Source: JAQTNA01 sp043743785 (GTDB lineage Bacteria > Pseudomonadota > Gammaproteobacteria > Burkholderiales > Rhodocyclaceae). From it: a stretch of 12,400 nucleotides of DNA. Every line of letters starts with the position of its first letter. The stretch's first letter is position 1. Below are positions 6,650 through 12,400 of the stretch, piece by piece. Below the pieces are notes generated by a model, which ran no database searches, was not told the DNA's origin, and saw nothing but the letters and a program-made list of their open reading frames with translations. The translations under genes and the position numbers were made by a program. The stretch covers positions 1 to 12,400 of the forward strand of contig JAYTVW010000011.1 of the NCBI GenBank assembly GCA_043743785.1, in the 5' to 3' direction.

Positions 6650-6790
6650 GAGGGGTGAGGGGTGAGGGGTAAAACATTCACACCACTCACCGATGGCAGA
6701 GGCCCCAAGCCAAATGCCCCTCAACAAACCAAGCTCCGCGCAGACTGCGCGAGCCAGTACATACTCCTCACCCCTCACCCCTCACCCCTC
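6650..6790. repeat. Perfect 21-bp inverted repeat of TGAGGGG heptads, ybaB-recR gap
   Basis: The left arm (6650-6670) lies within three exact TGAGGGG copies (6649-6669); the right arm (6770-6790) is its exact reverse complement, made of CCCCTCA units. The arms enclose 99 bases. Inside, CGCGCA (6737-6742) and TGCGCG (6746-6751) make a second hairpin extended by GCT/AGC with one bulged C. In the minus-strand transcript the G-rich arm comes first and the C-rich arm ends just upstream of the recR ATG, so a long stem could form. The element fills almost the whole 159-nt gap. Confidence 0.85.
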
Positions 6791-6801
6791 TCGCTTTTCA
6801 A

Positions 6802-7128
6802 TCAGAACGGCAGCTTCATGCCGGGCGGCAGATTGAGGCCGGCGGTGAGGGAACCCATTTTTTCAGCGGAGGTGGCTTCCACCCGGCGCACGGCATCGTT
6901 CACCGCGGCGGCCACCAGGTCTTCCAGCATTTCCTTGTCGTCGCCCATGAGGGACGGGTCGATAGTGATGCGGCGTACGTCGTACTTGCAGGTCATGACC
7001 ACTTTCACCATGCCGGCGCCGCTCTGGCCTTCCACTTCGATGGACCCCAGTTGCTCCTGCATTTTCTTCATGTTTTCCTGCATTGCCTGGGCCTGTTTCA
7101 TCAGACCGCCGATTCCGCCTTTCATCAT
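6802..7128 (-). CDS. ybaB: YbaB/EbfC family nucleoid-associated protein
   Basis: Small DNA-binding protein, a homodimer in studied members, that associates with the nucleoid; its exact role is not settled. The 108 aa start MMKGGIGGLMKQAQAMQENM, typical of the family. An N-terminal helix rich in Gln, Met and Lys (about 8-28, coiled-coil-like) is followed by the beta-sheet core with VEGQSGAGMVKVVMTC (32-47) and ITIDPSLM (54-61), then a C-terminal helix and the usual PPGMKLPF end. Two adjacent ATGs are possible; the first (7128) is 9 bases after GGAG and is preferred. It lies 16 bases after the dnaX stop, so it is cotranscribed with dnaX. Confidence 0.96.
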   Translation of the reverse strand: MMKGGIGGLMKQAQAMQENMKKMQEQLGSIEVEGQSGAGMVKVVMTCKYDVRRITIDPSLMGDDKEMLEDLVAAAVNDAVRRVEATSAEKMGSLTAGLNLPPGMKLPF

Positions 7129-7144
7129 TGCCGTACTCTCCAGT

Positions 7145-8977
7145 TCAAAGGGATTTGATCGACGCCTCAATGAGGGTGGCGTCGAAGATGTCGATGACTT
7201 CGCGCACGAAGCCATCCTGTTCAAGGGATTCCAGGGCTTGGGCGTGGCGCATCAGGCGCTCCACCTCCAGGCGCTGGGCCGGTGTCTCGCCGATGGTCTC
7301 CCCCAGATCCACCTGCAGGCGGATCTGGCGGTCGAAACGGCCAGACAGGGCGGATTGCAGCTTGTCCGCCGGGGCGGAGGTCAGCAGCAGCTGGCGATGG
7401 CCCGGCGCCAGGCGCAAGCGCATGACATCGCCGGCAAAGGACACCTTTTCGCAGTGCTGGGCCAGGGAACGGGCCAGGCCGCCCACGTCCAGTTGCTCCA
7501 GGATGGCGTGCCAGTTGGTGGCATCCGCCCCCGGGGCGGCAACGGGCGCCATACCAGGTTCGGCGGGTTGCGCAAGCGCGACAGGCGCGGACGCAAGCGG
7601 CGCCGCCTCCATCGTCACCGGAACTATCGCAGCGGGCGCTTCTTCTTCCCAGGGCGGACAACGGGGGGCAGCAGATTGCGACTGAACCGGATAGGCTGCC
7701 ACGGCTTCGGCTGCCACCATTGCTGGCTTTGGGGCCGCTATCGGCATGGCGACGGGCACCGGGATTGTAAGCACGGGCGCCGATGCAGCGCCAGCTGTAA
7801 CCGGCTGGGGTGTTGCAAGGGGCGCGGCCCCCCTCACGGGCGACACAACCGGAATGGCACCCTGCCCCGCCTGACTCAAGCCCAGGGCCGGCGGCGTTAG
7901 CGGTCGGAAGGCATGGAGGCGCAAGAGCGTCATGGTGAAGCCGGCGTACTCGTCCGGCGCCAGGGGCAGATCACTGCGGCCATTGATGGTGATCTGATAG
8001 GCCAGTTGCAGGAATTCCGCGTCGAAGGCTGCCCCATACACTTCCAGGCGGGCCCGCTCCGCCTCATCCAGAATGGCCGTCGGGGCCATCTGCACCAAGG
8101 CGATGCGGTGGATCAGGCTGGAGAGTTCCTGCAGCGCGCCGTCGAAGGACAGGCTGCGGGTGTCCATGTTGGCGGCCACCGCCAGCATGGACTCCAGACT
8201 GCCCCCGGCTAGGCCATCCAGGATGGCGTAAAGATAATCTTCGCTGACCGTGCCCAGCATGTCCCGTACGCCGGCCTCCTCCACCCTGCCGGCACCGTGG
8301 GCAATGGCTTGGTCCAGCAAGGACAGGCCGTCCCGCATGGACCCGGCGGCGGCCTTGGCGATGAGGCGCAGGGCACCCACCTCGAAGGGCAGATCCTCCT
8401 GACCCAGGATGTTGGTCAGGTGGCCCACGATGTGCTGGGGCGGCATCTGCTTGAGATTGAACTGCAGGCAGCGGGACAGCACCGTCACCGGAATCTTCTG
8501 CGGATCGGTGGTGGCGAGAATGAACTTGACGTGATCAGGCGGCTCTTCCAGGGTCTTCAGCATGGCATTGAAGGCCGAATTGGAGAGCATGTGCACTTCG
8601 TCGATTACATAGACCTTGAAACGGCCCCGGGTCGGCGCATAAACGGCGTTTTCCAGCAGCTGCCGCATCTCATCCACCTTGGTGTTGGTGGCGGCGTCCA
8701 CTTCCAGCAGATCAACAAAACGGCCCGCGTCGATCTCCGTGCACGCGCTGCACACGCCGCAGGGCGTGGAGGTAATGCCGGTTTCGCAGTTGAGGGATTT
8801 GGCGAGAATGCGGGCGATGGTGGTCTTGCCCACGCCCCGGGTGCCGGTGAACAGGTAGGCGTGATGCAGTCTCTGCTGGTCCAAGGCGTGCGTCAGGGCA
8901 CGTACCACGTGCTCCTGGCCCACCAGGGTGGAAAAGCTTTTTGGCCGCCACTTGCGCGCCAGAACCTGATAACTCAT
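7145..8977 (-). CDS. dnaX: DnaX, DNA polymerase III clamp-loader subunit tau
   Basis: ATPase of the clamp loader that opens and loads the beta clamp and, as tau, ties core polymerase to the DnaB helicase. The protein has 610 aa. AAA+ domain: Walker A GTRGVGKT at 45-52, zinc-binding cysteines at 64, 73, 76 and 79, Walker B VYVIDEVHM at 122-130, sensor 1 ATTD at 155-158 and arginine finger LSRC at 167-170. A lid and collar follow to about 360. Residues 360-485 are an Ala/Pro-rich linker that contains PPWEEE (441-446), then the tau-specific C-terminal region (487-610). No A-rich slippery heptamer is seen in the linker. The ATG at 8977 gives the standard MSYQVLARKWRP start, but no Shine-Dalgarno precedes it. 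Confidence 0.97.
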   Translation of the reverse strand: MSYQVLARKWRPKSFSTLVGQEHVVRALTHALDQQRLHHAYLFTGTRGVGKTTIARILAKSLNCETGITSTPCGVCSACTEIDAGRFVDLLEVDAATNTKVDEMRQLLENAVYAPTRGRFKVYVIDEVHMLSNSAFNAMLKTLEEPPDHVKFILATTDPQKIPVTVLSRCLQFNLKQMPPQHIVGHLTNILGQEDLPFEVGALRLIAKAAAGSMRDGLSLLDQAIAHGAGRVEEAGVRDMLGTVSEDYLYAILDGLAGGSLESMLAVAANMDTRSLSFDGALQELSSLIHRIALVQMAPTAILDEAERARLEVYGAAFDAEFLQLAYQITINGRSDLPLAPDEYAGFTMTLLRLHAFRPLTPPALGLSQAGQGAIPVVSPVRGAAPLATPQPVTAGAASAPVLTIPVPVAMPIAAPKPAMVAAEAVAAYPVQSQSAAPRCPPWEEEAPAAIVPVTMEAAPLASAPVALAQPAEPGMAPVAAPGADATNWHAILEQLDVGGLARSLAQHCEKVSFAGDVMRLRLAPGHRQLLLTSAPADKLQSALSGRFDRQIRLQVDLGETIGETPAQRLEVERLMRHAQALESLEQDGFVREVIDIFDATLIEASIKSL

Positions 8978-8985
8978 GGGGCCGG

Positions 8986-8991
8986 ATTCTA
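8986..8991 (-). promoter_or_regulatory. Possible -10 box close to dnaX
   Basis: TAGAAT (5 of 6 to TATAAT) sits 8 bases before the dnaX ATG on the minus strand. No good -35 box is seen at 16-18 bases. If used, transcription would begin within about 2 bases of the ATG, giving a nearly leaderless message, which agrees with the missing Shine-Dalgarno. It may be chance. Confidence 0.2.
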
Positions 8992-9031
8992 GCAGAACGA
9001 TCCGACATCCTCTCCGATTCAATCAATCTTT

Positions 9032-9070
9032 GAAATAGAACCGCGACACCATGCGCGGGATCACTCCCGC
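9032..9070 (-). terminator. Two alternative hairpins after rlmB, possible weak terminator
   Basis: On the minus strand GCGGGA-GTGA-TCCCGC (9070-9055) makes a 6-bp stem with a GNRA-type tetraloop. Overlapping it, CCGCG (9058-9054) and CGCGG (9045-9041) pair around 8 bases and are followed by TTCTATTTC, a poor U tract. The two stems share bases, so only one can form at a time. This could end rlmB transcription partially. No T run is strong enough for a firm call. Confidence 0.25.
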
Positions 9071-9079
9071 CCACGGACA

Positions 9080-9823
9080 CTACTTCTTCAAACCCCGCTG
9101 GCGCCGGGCCTCAAACAGGCACACGCCGCTGGCCACGGAGACATTGAGACTTTCCACGGAGCCGTGCATGGGAATGCGCGCCAGGAAATCGCAGGTGTCC
9201 TTGGTCAGGCGGCGCAAGCCAGCGCCTTCGGCTCCCATGACCAAGGCGATGGGGCCAGCCAAGTCGGTGGCGTAGATATCCTTTTCACCATCCTCGTCCA
9301 GACCAATGACCCACACGCCCGCTTCCTGCATTTCCTTGATGGCGCGGGACAGGTTGGTGACGGTGACGTAGGGCACGGTGTCGGCAGCGCCGCTGGCCAC
9401 CTTGATGGCCGTGGCATTAAGGCCCACGGCCTTGTCCTTGGGCGCAATGACCGCCTGGGCGCCCACCGCATCCGCCACCCGCAGGCAGGCTCCCAGATTG
9501 TGGGGATCCTGCACGCCGTCCAGCACCAGGAGCAGAGCCGGCTCCGACAGGGTGTCGAGGACGTCTTCCAGCTTGAGTTCCTTGATGCGCCCGTCCACCT
9601 TGGCCACCACACCCTGGTGACGGCCATGGCCGGCCATGCCGTCCAGCCGCGCCGTGTCGGAGGTAATGACCCGCACCTTGGCAATTTCTGCCTGTTTCAG
9701 CAGATCCTTGATGCGGGCATCCTTGCGGTCGCCGGTGACATGCAGTTCCAGAACACCATCTGCCTGGCGGCGCAGTTTGGCAATGACGGCGTGGAAGCCG
9801 TAGATGAAGCGAGTTTCAGACAT
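9080..9823 (-). CDS. rlmB: RlmB, 23S rRNA (guanosine-2'-O)-methyltransferase
   Basis: SPOUT (SpoU-type) methyltransferase expected to 2'-O-methylate G2251 (E. coli numbering) in 23S rRNA, using S-adenosylmethionine. The 247 aa include an N-terminal substrate-binding domain (residues 1-75, with IYGFHAV at 7-13 and HQGVVAKV at 69-76) and the trefoil-knot catalytic domain with DPHNLGACLR at 106-115, MGAEGAGLRRL at 196-206 and IPMHGSVESLNVSVA at 217-231. These are the three TrmH motifs, including Asn109, Arg115 and Glu199. A GTG four codons upstream (9835) is in frame, but the ATG gives the usual MSE...IYG start. It follows rnr, a common pairing. TrmH-family relatives share these motifs; the small N-terminal domain and the rnr neighbour favour RlmB. 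Confidence 0.94.
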   Translation of the reverse strand: MSETRFIYGFHAVIAKLRRQADGVLELHVTGDRKDARIKDLLKQAEIAKVRVITSDTARLDGMAGHGRHQGVVAKVDGRIKELKLEDVLDTLSEPALLLVLDGVQDPHNLGACLRVADAVGAQAVIAPKDKAVGLNATAIKVASGAADTVPYVTVTNLSRAIKEMQEAGVWVIGLDEDGEKDIYATDLAGPIALVMGAEGAGLRRLTKDTCDFLARIPMHGSVESLNVSVASGVCLFEARRQRGLKK

Positions 9824-9875
9824 ATGAGTAGGCACTTCAGCGCGGGAGGCGCACGAAAATAGGACAAGGGCGGGG

Positions 9876-9881
9876 ATTCTA
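9876..9881 (-). promoter_or_regulatory. Possible -10 box for rlmB
   Basis: TAGAAT (5 of 6 to TATAAT) lies 52 bases before the rlmB ATG on the minus strand and would give a leader of about 46 bases. It comes after the hairpins that follow rnr, where a separate promoter would make sense. No -35 box of TTGACA type is seen at the right distance, so confidence is low. Confidence 0.25.
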
Positions 9882-9911
9882 CTCTATCGGCCGCCTGCAG
9901 ATGCATTGCGA

Positions 9912-9966
9912 AGGCCGGGTGTCATTGACGCCGCCCGGCCTCGTTGATGGGTGCGCTCACCCCATC
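9912..9966 (-). terminator. Tandem hairpins directly after rnr
   Basis: Starting at the base after the rnr stop, GATGGG...CCCATC (9966-9961 with 9951-9946) forms a 6-bp stem. It is followed by AGGCCGGG...CCCGGCCT (9941-9934 with 9919-9912), a perfect 8-bp stem with a 14-base loop containing an inner GTC/GAC pairing. No U tract follows, so this is not a classic intrinsic terminator. It may protect the rnr 3' end, or reduce read-through into rlmB with Rho. Confidence 0.4.
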
Positions 9967-12228
9967 CTATGCACCGGCGGCTTCCTTTGGCCCCAGGCAT
10001 TCCAGGAGCTTGAAGTCGATCTTGGTGGTTTCCATATCCACCCGTACCAGTTGCACCCGCACCCGGTCGGAGAGGCGGAAGCGCTTGCCGGTGCGCTCGC
10101 CGAGGATCTGGTGGCGGGCTGCATCGTAGTGGTAATAGTCGGAACCCAGCTCGGATACGTGCACCAGGCCTTCGACGAAGACGTTGTCCAGGGCCACGAA
10201 GATGCCGAAGGGCACTACCGCGGAGACACTGCCTTCGAATATCTCGCCGACCCGATCCTGCATGTAATAGCACTTGAGCCAGCTTTCCACGTCCCGGGTG
10301 GCTTCGTCGGCACGGCGCTCGGTCTGGGAACATTCCAGGCCAATCTGCTCCCAGTCCCCCGGGTTGTACACCTTCCCCGCCAGCACGGCCTTGATGGCTC
10401 GATGCACCAGCAGATCCGGATAGCGCCGGATGGGCGAGGTAAAGTGGGTATAGGACTCGTAGGCCAGGCCGAAGTGGCCCACGTTGTCCGGGCTGTAGGT
10501 AGCCTGGCGCAGAGAGCGCAACATGACCGTCTGCAGCAACTGGGTGTCCGGCCGGCCCTGGATTTTCTCCAGCAGTCGGGCGTAGTCGCCGGCCTTGGGG
10601 TCGTCCCCGCCGGTGAGCTGCAGGCCGAATTCGCCGAGAAAACTGCGCAGGCCTTCCAGCTTTTCCGGTGTCGGACCCTGGTGCACCCGGTACAGGGCCG
10701 GATGTTTGTTGGACTGCAGGAAATCCGAGGCGCAGACATTGGCCGCCAGCATGCATTCCTCGATGATGCGGTGGGCGTCATTGCGGGTCGTGGGCACGAT
10801 GTTGGAAATCTTGCCCTTGTCGTCGAAGATCATGCGGGTTTCGACGGTCTCGAAGTCGATTGCGCCGCGCTTGGCCCGGGCCTTCACCAGCACCCGGAAC
10901 AGGGCATCCAGGTTCTTCAGGTGAGGCAGCAACTCGCCCACGAGCTTTTTGGCCGCCGTGCCTTCAGCCCCTGCATTGAAGAGGGCGTCCGCCACCTGGT
11001 TGTAGGTGAGGCGGGCATGGGAGAACATCACCGCCTGATAGAAGCGGAATGGGCCGATCTCGCCGTTGGCATCGATGGCCATGTCGCAGACCATCACCAG
11101 GCGTTCCACCTTCGGATTGATGGAACACAGGCCGTTGGAGAGCTTCTCCGGCAGCATGGGGATGACCCGCCGCGGGAAATACACGGAATTGCCCCGCTCC
11201 AGAGCGGAGACATCCAGGGCGCTGGCCGGCTGCACGTAATGGCTGACGTCGGCGATGGCCACCACCAGACGGAAACCCTGGCCCTGGCGTTCACAATACA
11301 CGGCGTCGTCGAAGTCCCGGGCGGTTTCGCCGTCGATGGTCACCAGAGGCAGGCTGCGCAGGTCTTCCCTGCCCTCGTGATCCTTCTTCTTCACCGCATC
11401 CGGCAGCTTCTTGGTTTCCGCGTCCACCTCGAACGAGAACTCGAAGGGCAGCTCGTTCTTCCGGAGGGCGATCTCGATTTCCATGCCCGGATCAGCGTAG
11501 TCGCCGAGAATTTGCAGCACCCGGCCGATGGGCTTGGCGTGCTTCTTCGGCTGCTCGAGGATTTCCACCATGACGATCTGGCCGGCCCGGGGTTTCTTTT
11601 TCGGCTTGAACAGCTGGGAAACCGCCTTCAGATTCGTCAGGGAACTGAGCTTGAAGGGTTCATCCGGCGCAATCATGATGTCCTGGCTGATGCGCTTGTT
11701 CTCCGCCACCACGAACATCAGGCCATGCTCGACACAGACGCGGCCCACCAGGTGGGTGTTCTTGTGCTCCAGCACTTCGACGATTTTGCCTTCCGGCCGG
11801 CCGCGGCGGTCATTGCCGGTGATGCGCACCATGACCTTGTCGCCGTGCAGCACCTTTTCCATTTCCTTGGCGGACAGAAAGATGTCCGGGCTTTCGCCCT
11901 CGGGCACCAGGAAACCATAGCCGTCCTTGTGGCCATCCACGCGACCACGCACCAGATCCGCCTTTGCCGGGATGAGGTAGGCGTTCTTGCGGTTGCGCAT
12001 GATCTGGCCGTCCCGGACCATGGCACCCAGGCGGCGGATAAACGCCTCGTATTCAAAATCCTGAACATCCAGGGCCGCAGCAATCTCATTGAAATCCAGC
12101 GGTACGCCCCGTTCCTGCAGAATCTGCAACACGTAGTCCCGGCTGGGCATGGGAAATTCGTACTTCTTGACCTCTTCCGCGTAGCGCGGGTCGGCCATTC
12201 TTATATTTGATAGCTTATCTCTTGACAA
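9967..12228 (-). CDS. rnr: RNase R, 3'-5' exoribonuclease
   Basis: Processive hydrolytic 3'-5' exonuclease that degrades structured RNA, including rRNA fragments and trans-translation targets. The 753 aa (from TTG at 12228) hold an N-terminal helix-turn-helix region (about 30-90), cold-shock domains (first at 94-136, RGRVDGHKDGYGFLVPE), and the RNB catalytic domain with TIDGETARDFDDAV at 297-310. The metal-binding aspartates are Asp299, 305, 307 and 308, and YTHFTSPIRRYPDLLVHR is at 593-610. A C-terminal S1 domain covers about 660-743. The tail after S1 is only about 10 residues and lacks the Lys-rich extension of E. coli RNase R. Start choice is uncertain. TTG at 12228 has GAGAG 10 bases upstream and gives MSRDKLSNIR..DP, matching related N-termini as I recall them. 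ATG at 12198 (743 aa) has no Shine-Dalgarno. Confidence 0.96.
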   Translation of the reverse strand: MSRDKLSNIRMADPRYAEEVKKYEFPMPSRDYVLQILQERGVPLDFNEIAAALDVQDFEYEAFIRRLGAMVRDGQIMRNRKNAYLIPAKADLVRGRVDGHKDGYGFLVPEGESPDIFLSAKEMEKVLHGDKVMVRITGNDRRGRPEGKIVEVLEHKNTHLVGRVCVEHGLMFVVAENKRISQDIMIAPDEPFKLSSLTNLKAVSQLFKPKKKPRAGQIVMVEILEQPKKHAKPIGRVLQILGDYADPGMEIEIALRKNELPFEFSFEVDAETKKLPDAVKKKDHEGREDLRSLPLVTIDGETARDFDDAVYCERQGQGFRLVVAIADVSHYVQPASALDVSALERGNSVYFPRRVIPMLPEKLSNGLCSINPKVERLVMVCDMAIDANGEIGPFRFYQAVMFSHARLTYNQVADALFNAGAEGTAAKKLVGELLPHLKNLDALFRVLVKARAKRGAIDFETVETRMIFDDKGKISNIVPTTRNDAHRIIEECMLAANVCASDFLQSNKHPALYRVHQGPTPEKLEGLRSFLGEFGLQLTGGDDPKAGDYARLLEKIQGRPDTQLLQTVMLRSLRQATYSPDNVGHFGLAYESYTHFTSPIRRYPDLLVHRAIKAVLAGKVYNPGDWEQIGLECSQTERRADEATRDVESWLKCYYMQDRVGEIFEGSVSAVVPFGIFVALDNVFVEGLVHVSELGSDYYHYDAARHQILGERTGKRFRLSDRVRVQLVRVDMETTKIDFKLLECLGPKEAAGA

Positions 12229-12249
12229 TTTTTATTGGCTCTCTATAAT
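12222..12249 (+). promoter_or_regulatory. Sigma-70 promoter of tRNA-Leu
   Basis: Perfect TTGACA (12222-12227) and perfect TATAAT (12244-12249) are separated by 16 AT-rich bases, one below the optimum. The bases after the -10 are GC-rich (GGCGTCC), a discriminator type common at stable RNA promoters under stringent control. Expected start is near 12256, about 55 bases before the tRNA. The -35 box overlaps the first codons of rnr if its TTG start is used. Confidence 0.85.
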
Positions 12250-12311
12250 GGCGTCCATCGATTCAACGACGCAACGCAAGCACCGCGAAGCGGCGTTAAA
12301 TCAGCTTCATG

Positions 12312-12398
12312 GCCCAGATGGCGGAATTGGTAGACGCACCAGGTTCAGGTCCTGGCGGTGGCAACACTGTGGAGGTTCGAGTCCTCTTCTGGGCACCA
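12312..12398 (+). tRNA. tRNA-Leu (anticodon CAG)
   Basis: An 87-nt tRNA with a genomically encoded CCA end (12396-12398). The acceptor stem GCCCAGA pairs perfectly with TCTGGGC, and the discriminator base is A (12395), as for leucine tRNAs. The anticodon stem CCAGG/CCTGG holds the loop TTCAGGT with anticodon CAG at 12346-12348, which reads CUG, the main Leu codon in high-GC genomes. The long class II variable arm (around GGTGGCAACACTG) supports Leu. The T arm carries TTCGAGT with a 5-bp stem that includes one G-U pair. A leader hairpin (12273-12297, CCGC-GAA-GCGG with an outer AACG/CGTT pairing) lies between promoter and tRNA and would be removed by RNase P. The window ends two bases after the CCA. 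Confidence 0.98.
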
Positions 12399-12400
12399 AA

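Noticed and set aside
6648..6790. CRISPR array or transposon ends suggested by the repeats
   Set aside because: Units are 7 bp and contiguous without spacers; there is no transposase and no evident target-site duplication, so it is reported only as an inverted repeat.
6662..7900. A 412-codon plus-strand frame across ybaB and the end of dnaX
   Set aside because: Antisense to two conserved genes, begins in the heptad repeat, and is low-complexity Arg/Gly/His-rich at its end.
8978..9079. 4.5S/SRP RNA gene (ffs) beside dnaX
   Set aside because: The 102-nt gap lacks the conserved SRP Alu/domain IV tetraloop motif arrangement; it shows only short alternative hairpins.
9901..12210. A 769-codon open frame on the plus strand spanning nearly all of rnr
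   Set aside because: It is exactly antisense to a well-supported RNase R. Its His/Gln/Gly/Val-rich composition is typical of the antisense frame of high-GC coding DNA, and it has no recognisable domain.
1..12400. A previously undescribed multi-gene system
   Set aside because: Every protein gene belongs to a well-known family with intact motifs and in a conserved neighbourhood; novelty, if any, is limited to the intergenic elements listed.

Overview
This window looks like a chromosomal segment of a high-GC betaproteobacterium, probably a Rhodocyclales- or Nitrosomonadales-like respiratory organism. That call rests on protein character (a CcmG with a WCVSC active site and a KEVRGDG loop, a long Ala/Pro-rich DnaX hinge) and on gene content; the family-level guess is inference. 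All protein genes lie on the minus strand and are described in transcription order, from high to low coordinates. The only plus-strand gene is a tRNA-Leu at the right edge.

Right part (about 9.0-12.4 kb): tRNA-Leu(CAG), with a near-consensus sigma-70 promoter, diverges from rnr (RNase R). Next comes rlmB (23S rRNA 2'-O-methyltransferase), separated from rnr by 143 nt that hold two hairpins and a possible separate -10 box. This block serves RNA processing and translation.

Middle part (about 6.05-9.0 kb): dnaX (clamp-loader tau), ybaB (nucleoid-associated protein) and recR (recombination mediator) form the widely conserved DNA replication/repair cluster. dnaX and ybaB are 16 nt apart. ybaB and recR are separated by 159 nt built around a perfect 21-bp inverted repeat of TGAGGGG heptads. 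A 7-bp-stem palindrome abuts the recR stop codon.

Left part (1-5.99 kb): a System I cytochrome c maturation operon, ccmABCDEFGH, plus the first 21 codons of ccmI. CcmAB with CcmC and CcmD load and release heme on the chaperone CcmE. CcmF (with CcmH and CcmI) ligates heme to apocytochrome, and CcmG/CcmH keep the CXXCH thiols reduced. Most junctions are ATGA or TGATG overlaps, except for about 80-nt gaps at ccmB/ccmC and ccmD/ccmE. Upstream of ccmA lies a candidate promoter (4/6 and 4/6 matches, 17-bp spacer) preceded by a three-fold 10-bp-phased repeat that resembles a response-regulator operator.

I found no mobile element, CRISPR array, phage gene or unknown protein system. No stretch above about 160 bases lacks a gene. 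The items worth a second look are regulatory or structural: the ccm operator-like repeats, the ybaB-recR inverted repeat, the overlapping tRNA/rnr promoter region, and the missing canonical frameshift site in dnaX.
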